Positions 1 through 9,228 of a DNA stretch of 64,000 nucleotides are shown piece after piece. Each line of letters begins with the position of its first letter. The first letter of the stretch is position 1. Source of the DNA: Bacteroidales bacterium (GTDB lineage: Bacteria > Bacteroidota > Bacteroidia > Bacteroidales > Lentimicrobiaceae); contig JAGXGB010000044.1 in NCBI GenBank assembly GCA_024636955.1, positions 1-64,000 of the forward strand, read 5' to 3'. Below the pieces are notes generated by a model, which was not told the origin of the DNA, searched no databases, and saw only the letters and a list, made by a program, of their open reading frames with translations. Position numbers and translations under genes: made by a program.

Positions 1-1
1 C

Positions 2-619
2 TTATGGAATACAGGAGAAATAAGTCAATCAATTACAGGGCTGCCTGCAGGCAATTATTCGGTTTCAGCCACTGATGCAAAAGGCTGTGGCATCAACTAC
101 CTAACTATTATACCTGATTTAAATCCTGTGGCAATAGTTTCATACCAGACACCTGATGACAGTGAGACTTCCATATGTGAAGGGAAGGCGTTTATTGAAG
201 TTACCAACAGTGACCCGCCTTATTTTTACAGCATTAACGGGAGTGTACCGGTTCAACTGAATGACACCCTTTTTAATCTGTGTGAAGGTCAGCATGAGAT
301 AGTTATCACCGATAGCTTCAATTGCTCCTGTTATTTTAACATTGTGATTCAGGGGGTGGTTGGACTTGAGGAGAAAAAACAATCAGGGTGCAGGCTTTAT
401 CCAATACCGGCTTCCGACATTACCTACATTGAATTCCCCATACCGGTAAGTGGTATAGCTACCATTTGTTCAGTTACAGGTGCAGCACTGAAAAGTGTTT
501 CAATATCAGGATTCAAAACAGAGCTGCCACTGTCAACGTTGGAAAAAGGTTCATACTGGCTCCGTATAATCCTTGATAACGGCAATATTATAACGAAAAA
601 GCTGATTGTAACAAGATAA
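2..619 (+). CDS. C-terminal part of a T9SS-secreted protein with SprB-like repeat segments (5' end outside window)
   Basis: Frame is open from base 2 (LWNTGEISQSITGLPAGNYSVSATDAKGCG...), followed by a typical Por/T9SS type A sorting domain (YPIPASDITYIEF...LEKGSYWLRII...KKLIVTR). Confidence 0.8.
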   Translation, partial: LWNTGEISQSITGLPAGNYSVSATDAKGCGINYLTIIPDLNPVAIVSYQTPDDSETSICEGKAFIEVTNSDPPYFYSINGSVPVQLNDTLFNLCEGQHEIVITDSFNCSCYFNIVIQGVVGLEEKKQSGCRLYPIPASDITYIEFPIPVSGIATICSVTGAALKSVSISGFKTELPLSTLEKGSYWLRIILDNGNIITKKLIVTR

Positions 620-836
620 ATAATAAGTACAGGGGTGTAGTGGTTAGGTATGTATTGGTCATGTTGTTTGCCGGCGGTTGCAGCAAGAATCCCGAAAATG
701 AAAACAACTACCTTGAATCCCGCACGTGCGGGAAACAACATTGAACGCGAAGCTTTGAACACCTCGATAAAAACTCGGTGGGGTCCGCGCGCAGCGCTTT
801 GAACCACTTTTGAACCCTTTCCCTTATCTTTGCCAA

Positions 837-1874
837 ATGAAAAGAGATGAAATCATCGCCAATTTTGACCCCAATGGTGCCGGATCGGGGGATAATATTT
901 ATGGGTTGCCGTTTACTGTTGAGGAGGCCTCACTTGTTATTTTGCCTGTTCCCTGGGAAGTTACTGTTTCTTACAGTGCCGGCACTGCAGGTGCTCCGCA
1001 GGCAATTTTTGATGCTTCATTCCAGGTTGATCTGTACGATCCTAATGTGAAGGATGCCTGGAAACTGGGCATTGCCATGGACAGCATTGATAATGAACTG
1101 CATGATCGCAGCAGTACTCTCAGGGAACTGGCGGAGGAGTATATAAACATGTTCGTTGCAGGGGTGAAGCCCGAAGAATCGCCGCGAATGTTGGCGATCA
1201 GGCAACAAATAGAGGATGCAGGGCTGGTTATGAACCATCAGGTTAAAACAAAAGCGTTACATTTCCTTGATAGTGGCAAAAAGGTGGCAGTGCTTGGCGG
1301 CGACCACAGTACCCCACTCGGACTGATTGAGGCTCTTGCCGAAAGACACAGTGAGTTTGCTATCCTGCAGATTGATGCACATGCCGACCTTAGGGTAGCA
1401 TACGAAGGTTTTGAATTTTCACATGCCTCCATCATGTATAATGCCCTGAAGATACCACAAGTTAAGCAACTGGTGCAAGTGGGCATACGCGATTACTGCG
1501 AGGCCGAACTGGATATGATCAATGCATCTTCCAACATCACCACCTTCTTCGACCACGATATGAAGCGGCAGATGTTTGAAGGCAAAACATGGGCTACAAT
1601 CGCCGACGAGGTTATCAACACCCTCCCTGAAAAGGTTTACATCAGCATTGACATCGACGGCCTCGATCCGCGTTTCTGTCCCAACACTGGCACCCCCGTA
1701 CCCGGTGGTATGGAATATGATCAGGTGCTCTACCTCATTGAAAAGCTGGTTAAATCAAAACACACTATCATAGGTTTTGATCTCAATGAAGTGGCTCCCG
1801 GTGATGATGAGTGGGATGCGAATGTTGCAGCAAGGCTCCTTTACAGGGTTGCGAACCTGGCATTGATTTCTTAA
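837..1874 (+). CDS. Arginase/agmatinase family protein
   Basis: Mn-ligand motifs GGDHS, DAHADLR and DIDGLDP. ATG at 837 (MKRDEIIANF) is preferred over the TTG start at 810. Confidence 0.9.
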   Translation: MKRDEIIANFDPNGAGSGDNIYGLPFTVEEASLVILPVPWEVTVSYSAGTAGAPQAIFDASFQVDLYDPNVKDAWKLGIAMDSIDNELHDRSSTLRELAEEYINMFVAGVKPEESPRMLAIRQQIEDAGLVMNHQVKTKALHFLDSGKKVAVLGGDHSTPLGLIEALAERHSEFAILQIDAHADLRVAYEGFEFSHASIMYNALKIPQVKQLVQVGIRDYCEAELDMINASSNITTFFDHDMKRQMFEGKTWATIADEVINTLPEKVYISIDIDGLDPRFCPNTGTPVPGGMEYDQVLYLIEKLVKSKHTIIGFDLNEVAPGDDEWDANVAARLLYRVANLALIS

Positions 1875-2554
1875 TCCCCAAACCTATACCCAATGCCTGA
1901 TTCTGTAATTAACAGGGTCGGTTTCGCAGGGTTATCTTCAATCTTCTTCCTTAGCTGGGCTATAAAAACCCTGAGGTACTGTGTTTGCTCAGCATAGCCA
2001 TGTCCCCATATTTTATTCAGGATAAACTGGTGTGTAAGAACCCTGCCTTCGTTGCCGGCAAGCAGGGCCAGTAATGCGAACTCTGTTGATGTGAGCTTCA
2101 GGAGCTCATTGTTTTTACGCACAACATGACTTATGAGGTCGATGGAAAGGTTACCGGCGATGATTACCGGCGATTCGTTGGTAATACTCACCGACCTGAT
2201 AGATGCCCGTATCCTGGCAAGCAGCTCTCCACTCCTGAAAGGCTTTGTCAAATAGTCGTTGGCACCATTATCGAGTGCTTTGATGATGTCGGTTTCCGAA
2301 TCGCGGACTGAAAGTATGATTATAGGGTTGGTGTACCACTCCCTGAGTTTAACAAGAATCTCCTGACCATCAATATCGGGCAAACCGAGGTCGAGTAAAA
2401 TAAGGGCGGGATTAAAGGTTGCGGCGTCAACCAGCCCGCTTTTGCCACGTTCAGCATGAATAATCCTGTACCCGTTTGCTGAAAGCGTAATGTCGAGCAA
2501 TCGCCTTATTTGCAGCTCGTCATCTATTACAAGTATAGTTTCTTTCTCTAACAT
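1871..2554 (-). CDS. OmpR-family response regulator, KdpE-like
   Basis: Receiver domain (LLDLGLPDIDG, K at YLTKPF) plus winged-helix C-terminus (YLRVFIAQLRKKIEDNP..GIGYRF). Confidence 0.9.
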   Translation of the reverse strand: MLEKETILVIDDELQIRRLLDITLSANGYRIIHAERGKSGLVDAATFNPALILLDLGLPDIDGQEILVKLREWYTNPIIILSVRDSETDIIKALDNGANDYLTKPFRSGELLARIRASIRSVSITNESPVIIAGNLSIDLISHVVRKNNELLKLTSTEFALLALLAGNEGRVLTHQFILNKIWGHGYAEQTQYLRVFIAQLRKKIEDNPAKPTLLITESGIGYRFGD

Positions 2555-2558
2555 TGGT

Positions 2559-3725
2559 TCAGTTAATAAGTTCTGCTATTTCAGGCTGTTCTGATGGGAT
2601 ATTGATTGTGAAATCGGCACCCCCTTCTTTACGATTCTCAACTGTAATGGTGCCTTTGTGGGCTTCAACAAACCCTTTAACAATTGACAATCCAAGCCCT
2701 AAACCGCCTGATTTACTATTTTCAACCCTAAAAAACTTGTTAAACACACTTGATATCTTGTCTGCTGGGAAACCGGGACCTCTATCAAGCACTTTAATCG
2801 CAAGCATATTGTTGGCATGAGAAATCCTTATGGTGATTTCAGACCCGGCAGGTGAATATTCTGCCGAATTGAAAAGCAGGTTATACAGCACTTGTTCCAT
2901 TAGTCCGAAATCAATCCTCACAAGTGGCATATCATCCGGGATTTCAACCACAAGTACAAAGTTTTTTAATTCCTCGTCAAGGTCAGCACTCACTTTATTG
3001 ATCAGGTCATTGATATCATGCCAGTCGGCTCTCAATGAAATCCTGCCACTTTCGAGCCTCGACATGTTGAGGAGGTTCTCAATAACCCGGTTCAGGCGCA
3101 CAGATGCAGTGAATATTTCATGCGACAGCTCCTCCTGCAATTCAGCCGTATGCTTCAAAGTAATCAGGCTTTCCGCCGCGCCCATGATGGTTGCAACCGG
3201 TATGCGGAGTTCATGCGATATTGAGTTAAACAGGGTTTTATAGAGCTTATCTGATTCATCAAGAAACCTGGCTTTTTGCGCCAGTTCTGCCAGATATTCG
3301 CGCTCAAGGGTTAGTTCGAGCATGGTATTTACATTCTTCTCACGGTCCTTTGCCATTTCTTCCTGTTGCTTCATACGGCTGGTAAGCACTCCATTTAACA
3401 TGGCAATCATGAAGAACATACCAAACAGTAAGATATCTTCAGTTTTTTCTATATGGAAGGTATAATGCGGCGGTATAAAAAAGTAGTTCCATACCAATGC
3501 GCTCAAGGTAGAAGCAATCAGCACGGGAATAATCCGCATGAAGGTTGCCAGTATTGAAACCACAAACAGGAATATGTATGGCACCACATGATAATTCTTC
3601 GTAGCTGCCAATGGGGTGCATAGCAGGGCAACAAGGCCAACAGTTAAAATTGCCAGCATATAATGGTATTTCCGCTGCTTCAGAAACTTCATTAACGTGC
3701 CTGCAATTGCTTTCATAATTTTCAC
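2559..3725 (-). CDS. Sensor histidine kinase resembling the C-terminal half of KdpD (DUF4118 membrane region + HisKA + HATPase)
   Basis: Four-TM DUF4118-like segment, H-box SISHELRIPVATIMGAAESL, N-box and GLGLGLSIVKGFVEAH. The N-terminal KdpD/USP domains are absent. Confidence 0.88.
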   Translation of the reverse strand: MKIMKAIAGTLMKFLKQRKYHYMLAILTVGLVALLCTPLAATKNYHVVPYIFLFVVSILATFMRIIPVLIASTLSALVWNYFFIPPHYTFHIEKTEDILLFGMFFMIAMLNGVLTSRMKQQEEMAKDREKNVNTMLELTLEREYLAELAQKARFLDESDKLYKTLFNSISHELRIPVATIMGAAESLITLKHTAELQEELSHEIFTASVRLNRVIENLLNMSRLESGRISLRADWHDINDLINKVSADLDEELKNFVLVVEIPDDMPLVRIDFGLMEQVLYNLLFNSAEYSPAGSEITIRISHANNMLAIKVLDRGPGFPADKISSVFNKFFRVENSKSGGLGLGLSIVKGFVEAHKGTITVENRKEGGADFTINIPSEQPEIAELIN

Positions 3726-3776
3726 TGGTTGATTGCCTATTTTTTGCTTAACAAAGCTACCACTAATTTAAGCCGT

Positions 3777-5237
3777 TTAATGCGACCAGAAGCTTTTAGT
3801 GAACAATATTAGAACTGTATAGATTTCCAATCGGCCTAATATCATTAAAGCCGACAATATAATCTTAGCTGACGAAGGCAGATGTCCGAAATTGCTTACC
3901 GGACCAACAGTGCCAATACCGGGACCTATACCTGCCATGCATGTAGCCACGGAACTACTTGCCGTCATAAGATCAAGTCCTATGAAAGCCAGTAATATGC
4001 TGCCAACAGCGAAAATTGTGAGGTACAAGGCAATAAATGCAAGTGCCGATTGGTTAAGATCTTCTGTAATATGCTTCTTGTTGATACGAATTGAAATTAT
4101 GGCAGATGGGTGAACCATTTTACTTAAAATGTTTCGGATATTTTTAAGCAAAATAAGATGCCTGGCCATTTTGATACCCCCGGCTGTTGAGCCAGTGCTT
4201 CCGCCAATAAACATAGTAAAGAAAATGATCATCCACCCATATACCGGCCATTGCAAATAATCTGCACTGGCAAACCCGGTACAGGTAATCATAGAAACAA
4301 CCTGGAAAAATCCTTCCCTGAAAGCTTCTTCAAATGGTTTACCTGTTTTGGCAGCTAATATGACTGTAATTACCAGTCCGATTGACATAACCACCATAAG
4401 GTAGAACCTGAACTCCTCGTTGTCCCTGATTCGGTTGAATTCTCTTTTTGCGAGATAGTAGTATACGGTAAAGTTAACCCCGGCCATCAGCATAAAGAGT
4501 GTTATCACATATTGTATGTATGGAGAATAACTTGCAATACTGTCATTCTTCGGCGAAAAACCCCCTGTAGCGATGGTGCCAAAAGAATGGCAAACACTTT
4601 CAAACAAGTTCATTCCACCAGCCAGAAGCAATACTGCTTCTGCGACAGTTAGTGCCACGTATATTAGCAGAAGCCTGTAACCAATGGAGCGTGTGCGTGG
4701 CTTAATCTTTTCCTGTAACGACGACTCCATGGTAAACAGATGATATCCCCCTATCCTGAACGATGGCATGATCACAATAACAAGAATGATGATACCAATG
4801 CCCCCTATCCAGTGAGTCAGGCTTCGCCAGAATAGAATAGAATAAGGCAATGCCTCAATATCGGTCAACACTGAAGCTCCAGTGGTGGTAAAACCAGACA
4901 CTGATTCAAACAAAGCATCAAAAAACGCCGGTATTGACCCGGAAATCATGTACGGTAAACTACCAGTAATCCCAAGCAATATCCACGATGCCGATACAAT
5001 AAAATAGGCATCTTTCCGCTTCAGGTCCTCACTCCCTGGCAATGGGGTTGACAACAAATACAATACAACCGCAGGAACGCCCACAATAAGCGCGGAAAGA
5101 AGGAAAGGCAGAGTAGATTCAGAATATATTACAGCAACGCCGGTACATACAAGCATTGATGCTGCAATTAAAGCCAGGTTAATTGCCACGATCCTTCCAA
5201 TAACACTTAATTGTAATACACTCTTAATACCCGTCAT
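3777..5237 (-). CDS. trkH: TrkH-family potassium transporter
   Basis: Selectivity-filter-like loops (TTTGASVL, ATGGFSPKNDSI, TCTGFASAD, MAGIGPGIGTVGP) and multiple TM segments. Confidence 0.9.
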   Translation of the reverse strand: MTGIKSVLQLSVIGRIVAINLALIAASMLVCTGVAVIYSESTLPFLLSALIVGVPAVVLYLLSTPLPGSEDLKRKDAYFIVSASWILLGITGSLPYMISGSIPAFFDALFESVSGFTTTGASVLTDIEALPYSILFWRSLTHWIGGIGIIILVIVIMPSFRIGGYHLFTMESSLQEKIKPRTRSIGYRLLLIYVALTVAEAVLLLAGGMNLFESVCHSFGTIATGGFSPKNDSIASYSPYIQYVITLFMLMAGVNFTVYYYLAKREFNRIRDNEEFRFYLMVVMSIGLVITVILAAKTGKPFEEAFREGFFQVVSMITCTGFASADYLQWPVYGWMIIFFTMFIGGSTGSTAGGIKMARHLILLKNIRNILSKMVHPSAIISIRINKKHITEDLNQSALAFIALYLTIFAVGSILLAFIGLDLMTASSSVATCMAGIGPGIGTVGPVSNFGHLPSSAKIILSALMILGRLEIYTVLILFTKSFWSH

Positions 5238-5405
5238 ATAGCACAGTTAACAGGCTACAAAAGTGCTTCAGATTTCATAAGTGAATTATAAAGTTTGGTT
5301 GCGTGGTATAAAGAAAACATAAAGACAGTTTCCAATTAATACCGAAGTATGCTCTACAAAACTTTGCTCAATCAAATTGAATTATTACCTTCGTATATAA
5401 ATCAA

Positions 5406-6215
5406 ATGTCAATGAAACAAACCCACATTCTAACAGCCCTGGTACTTTCAAGTATCCTCCTTTTATCGTGTAAAGAGGAAAAATCTGATCCGGCTATTGG
5501 TGGATTGCAAATCACCTTCAATCACGTGGTCGACAATCAACCACTTGAAGTAAACGTAATGAAATACACCAACACGGCAGGCAATCAATACGAAGTAGCT
5601 GAAGTGATGTACTTTATTTCCGACCTGAAACTGCACAAACAGGGCACTGTGGTGACATTTGACCAGGGGAATAAAATACATTATGCTGACTCACGTGATA
5701 TAGAAACCCTCACATGGAATGCAGGCACCAACATACCTACGGGCACATATGACAGTCTCACCTTTACTTTTGGACTATCGGAGGAAATAAACAAATCATT
5801 TCTTTTTGTTAACCCACCCGAGGTAAACATGGCGTGGCCGCAAGCTCTCGGGGGTGGTTACCATTACATGATGCTCAACGGATTCTGGCTCGACACCCTC
5901 AACCAGCGCCGCCCAATCAACTTCCATCTTGGCATCGGGCAGATTTATGCCAATAATTCAGGCCAGGTGGAGGATATAACAAGCTTTATCCACAACAACT
6001 TCACCGTTAGGCCTGTAGGTCAGGCTTATACCATTGCCGAAGGCACTACCCTGAAACTTAACCTTACCATGCATATAGATAGCTGGTTTAACACCCCCTT
6101 CGTTTATGACCACAACGACTGGGGCGGTGCCATTATGCAAAAACAAGAGGCCATGCATATTGGTTGCCTGAATGGTAGAGATGCGTTTACGATACAAGTA
6201 GTTGCAGAACAGTAG
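5406..6215 (+). CDS. MbnP-like domain lipoprotein
   Basis: SpII signal (SSILLLSCKEE) and MbnP-like pattern (ITFNHVVDNQPLEVN..YTNTAGNQYEVAEVMYFISDLKLH). ATG at 5406 is preferred over 5349. Confidence 0.7.
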   Translation: MSMKQTHILTALVLSSILLLSCKEEKSDPAIGGLQITFNHVVDNQPLEVNVMKYTNTAGNQYEVAEVMYFISDLKLHKQGTVVTFDQGNKIHYADSRDIETLTWNAGTNIPTGTYDSLTFTFGLSEEINKSFLFVNPPEVNMAWPQALGGGYHYMMLNGFWLDTLNQRRPINFHLGIGQIYANNSGQVEDITSFIHNNFTVRPVGQAYTIAEGTTLKLNLTMHIDSWFNTPFVYDHNDWGGAIMQKQEAMHIGCLNGRDAFTIQVVAEQ

Positions 6216-6238
6216 AGACAGGGCATGCCCTGCCTCTA
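6213..6238. terminator. Near-perfect palindrome TAGAGACAGGGCATGCCCTGCCTCTA overlapping the stop codon of the upstream gene
   Basis: One mismatched pair in a 26-bp palindrome. Lies between convergent genes ending at 6215 (+) and 6276 (-). Confidence 0.55.
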
Positions 6239-6275
6239 AGTGTTTCAACCTGCGTTCATGTTTTGGAGTACCATG

Positions 6276-7349
6276 TCATGAATTCGCAACCTTTAATTTA
6301 CCTAATTTGCGTGCTTCGGCGTAAGTGAGCAGCTTTTGCAGATTTTCGTCCCAGAGCTTTAGCCTCAATGTACTAAACGATTTCCAGAGCGTTACAGGTT
6401 TAACGGTTTGGAATTCAGGATTATCTCTGTAACACTTTTCAAGGTTATAATTCGGAATACCGGAGCTCAGGTGATGGATATGATGGAAGCCAATATTTCC
6501 CGAAAACCACTGCAATACACGCGGCAGTTTGAAGTATGAGGAACCTGCAATTGATACCGTTACATAATCCCAATTGTCATCATCATACCATTCAACATCA
6601 GGAAACTGGTGCTGTACATAGAATAGGTACACCCCTATTATGGCAGCAAAGTACATTGTGAGGATCTGGATGAACAAGTATGTTGGTATTCCGGCAAAAG
6701 CCGAAATTCCGGCAGCAAAAGCACCGATGCCCACATTGGTGATGTAAACACTATACTTCTCCTTTTTCGAAAACGTCCTTCTGGTAAAGCGGTTCACTAC
6801 CAGAAAAACAATTGGCGCAGCAATTAAGAACATCACTACCGGGTTACGGTAAATTCTGTAATAAAGCCGCTTTCCTTTTGAAGCATTCCTGTACTCATCG
6901 GTGGTCATAGTCCACACATCGCCTACACCCCTTTTATCAAGATTACCCGATGTGCCATGGTGAATGCGGTGGGCATTATGCCAATGGTGGTAGGGAGTTA
7001 GCGCGAGCATCCCCATAAGTGAACCGACAATTTCATTGGCAAGGTCTGACTTGAAGAAAGCACCATGGCCACAGTCGTGGAAAATGATAAAAGCCCTGAT
7101 CATAAACCCTGATGCAAGGATAGAAATCGGCACCACCAGCCACCATGATATCTGAGCCACAAACAACATAGCCACCCATAGAGCCATGTATGGAATAACG
7201 GAATTGACCAACTGCCAAATGCTCTTTTTCAAATCGGGCTTCCGGTAATTGCTGATCAGCGTAAGCATTCGCTTATTGTTGTATTCTGTATAATTATCTT
7301 TTGGAGCGTTCATATATATTGCTTCATGCAAGCTTCTCAAACCTGCCAT
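6276..7349 (-). CDS. Membrane fatty acid desaturase
   Basis: Histidine boxes HDCGHG, HNAHRIHH and HHIHH with paired TM regions. Alternative start at 7313 (MNAPKDNY). Confidence 0.9.
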   Translation of the reverse strand: MAGLRSLHEAIYMNAPKDNYTEYNNKRMLTLISNYRKPDLKKSIWQLVNSVIPYMALWVAMLFVAQISWWLVVPISILASGFMIRAFIIFHDCGHGAFFKSDLANEIVGSLMGMLALTPYHHWHNAHRIHHGTSGNLDKRGVGDVWTMTTDEYRNASKGKRLYYRIYRNPVVMFLIAAPIVFLVVNRFTRRTFSKKEKYSVYITNVGIGAFAAGISAFAGIPTYLFIQILTMYFAAIIGVYLFYVQHQFPDVEWYDDDNWDYVTVSIAGSSYFKLPRVLQWFSGNIGFHHIHHLSSGIPNYNLEKCYRDNPEFQTVKPVTLWKSFSTLRLKLWDENLQKLLTYAEARKLGKLKVANS

Positions 7350-7662
7350 TATTACTTTCTTTATTTAACCGATAATAGGGGGAGACGATGTATCACACAG
7401 CAACTCTGCTAACACAAAGTATCCTTTGCGAAGCAGGAAAATTATTGAAATCTTCTATACCTCAACTATCTACTGTATAAACCTCACAAATGGATTATAG
7501 TTGTTAGGCTGGACTTTTAAAAGCACAAGAAATCACAAAATTTAGGGTTAAATTGCATTATATCAATGCTTTAAATACCAACGTCACCTCTTGTCGTATT
7601 CTCACAGTACTTTTACGATAAGCTAATTAACAAGATGTTATTAACCCTTAAAACTTAAAGCA

Positions 7663-8289
7663 ATGAAGACGGACAAAGTTTACAACCTGATCATTCTCGA
7701 CGAAAGCGGCTCTATGTCGTCAATCAAGAAGGCCACCATCAGCGGATTCAATGAAGTGGTACAGACCATACAAAGCATTGAAAAACAATACCCTGAGCAA
7801 GAGCATTTCATCAGCTTCGTAACTTTCAATGGAGCCGGCATCACAACCCACCTCGACAAACAGCCGGTAGCAGAAATCAAAATGCTTGATAACAATACCT
7901 ATAATCCCGATTCATCCACGCCCCTGTATGATGCAATAGGTATGAGTGTACTGAAACTCAAATACGACCTTACCTCGCAAACAGAGGTCAATGTGCTTGT
8001 TACTATACTTACTGACGGAGAAGAGAATGCTTCACACGAGTTTCACGGTAAGCAGATCAAAAACATCATAGATGAACAGAAGTCCAAAGGTTGGACATTC
8101 ACCTACATTGGTGCAAATCAAAATGTTGAAAGTAATGCAGCAAATATTTCCATTACAAACACCCTGCACTTCCATGCCAGTGAAGCAGGAATGAGCGAGT
8201 TATTTATTAAAGAGAACGAATCAAGACGCCGCTACAGCGAAAAACTGCGTAATAAAGAAAACACTCAGGAAGATTTTTACAAAGAATAG
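7663..8289 (+). CDS. von Willebrand factor type A domain protein
   Basis: MIDAS motif DESGSMSS, followed by TPLYDAIG and TDGEENAS. Confidence 0.87.
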   Translation: MKTDKVYNLIILDESGSMSSIKKATISGFNEVVQTIQSIEKQYPEQEHFISFVTFNGAGITTHLDKQPVAEIKMLDNNTYNPDSSTPLYDAIGMSVLKLKYDLTSQTEVNVLVTILTDGEENASHEFHGKQIKNIIDEQKSKGWTFTYIGANQNVESNAANISITNTLHFHASEAGMSELFIKENESRRRYSEKLRNKENTQEDFYKE

Positions 8290-8334
8290 GGGCTGGTTGT
8301 TACAGTTGGGGGTAAAAACACCCATCGTTGAACC

Positions 8335-8367
8335 AAAGAGACAGGGCATCCCCTGTCTCTTTTTTGT
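8335..8367 (+). terminator. Intrinsic terminator: AAAGAGACAGGG-CATC-CCCTGTCTCTTT + T-tract
   Basis: Perfect 12-bp stem, 4-nt loop and T-run, 46 nt after the vWA stop codon. Confidence 0.85.
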
Positions 8368-8502
8368 TGGTTCTGGTTATATGCAATACGTACCAATAAA
8401 TACGAAAAGAGTGAGCCTGTTATTCACAAACAGAAACTTCTTTAAATTGACGTATGGTATTCTTTTAACCACAACCAGAAACTTCTTTAAATGGAGTATG
8501 GC

Positions 8503-8627
8503 ATTCATTTTATTCAACCAAGAATTACGCAAGTATCAACGTAGTTGTAACTATGTATAACATACTATGTTTAATTAGGTTGATACTATGTTTATACTAA
8601 GTTGATACAAGGTTGAATAAAATGAAT
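8503..8627. repeat. 125-bp inverted-repeat element with perfect 17-bp termini and iterated GTTGATAC units
   Basis: ATTCATTTTATTCAACC (8503-8519) is the exact reverse complement of GGTTGAATAAAATGAAT (8611-8627). GTATCAAC appears in the left arm and GTTGATAC twice in the right arm. Confidence 0.75.
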
Positions 8628-8680
8628 CTCGAATAAATCCACACGGAATAATATAGAATCCAGCACATACGGGAACAACA

Positions 8681-8790
8681 TTGAACCCCTCGATAAAAAC
8701 TCGGGGACCACCCCTCGATAAAAACTCAGAGACCGGAACGTTGAACAACTTTGAACAACATTGAACCACATTGAACCACATTGAACAATT
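8681..8790. repeat. TTGAAC 10-bp-period array with two nested copies of the 25-bp CCCCTCGATAAAAACTCGGGG hairpin
   Basis: TTGAAC starts at 8741, 8751, 8761, 8771 and 8781. Hairpin copies at 8685-8709 and 8710-8734. Confidence 0.9.
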
Positions 8791-8832
8791 TTTCTATATA
8801 TTTACATTGATTTACAAACTAAACCTCCAATT

Positions 8833-9123
8833 ATGAAAACCAACCGCATTGCGCTGGCTATACTGTTAATAGCCCTGGCTTTTTGTTTCTCAGGATGTGC
8901 CAATAAAGAAGTAGTTACTGAATGCCTCACCGGACAAACCTATGGTTTCTGGTATGGATTGTGGCACGGCATCATCGCACCTGTTGACCTGGTGCTGATG
9001 TTGTTCAGGGATGACATCACTGTTTACGCTCCCAACAACAACGGCATATGGTATGCTTTCGGCTTTGTGCTCGGCAGTGGCGGCTGGGGATTCTTTGGTG
9101 GCCACAAGAGTTCAAGGAAATAA
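8833..9123 (+). CDS. Small conserved lipoprotein
   Basis: SpII signal ALAFCFSGCAN, then ECLTGQTYGFWYGLWHGIIAPVDLVLMLF..GSGGWGFFGG. Confidence 0.7.
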   Translation: MKTNRIALAILLIALAFCFSGCANKEVVTECLTGQTYGFWYGLWHGIIAPVDLVLMLFRDDITVYAPNNNGIWYAFGFVLGSGGWGFFGGHKSSRK

Positions 9124-9159
9124 TAAATGATTTGCGCATTTCCAGTCCAGGCAACCTGT

Positions 9160-9195
9160 CCCACTTGTCCCACAAGTCCCACTGGTCCCACAATT
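9160..9195. repeat. GTCCCAC short tandem array
   Basis: tgtcccacttgtcccacaagtcccactggtcccac: four GTCCCAC copies at about 9-bp spacing. Confidence 0.85.
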
Positions 9196-9228
9196 GTTAA
9201 AATTTCAAACCAATAATTACAACCAAGC

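Noticed and set aside
140-807. Minus-strand ORFs overlapping the T9SS fragment and repeat DNA (e.g. ...RGPHRVFIEVFK...)
   Set aside because: They are antisense to a clear coding frame or translate the TTGAAC/25-bp hairpin repeat. The same spurious PRVFIE peptide appears at 8575-8781 and 62480-62722.
8297-8781. ORFs 8297..8560 and 8575..8781 as genes
   Set aside because: They translate terminator, tandem duplication and inverted-repeat DNA; no ribosome-binding or protein-like character.
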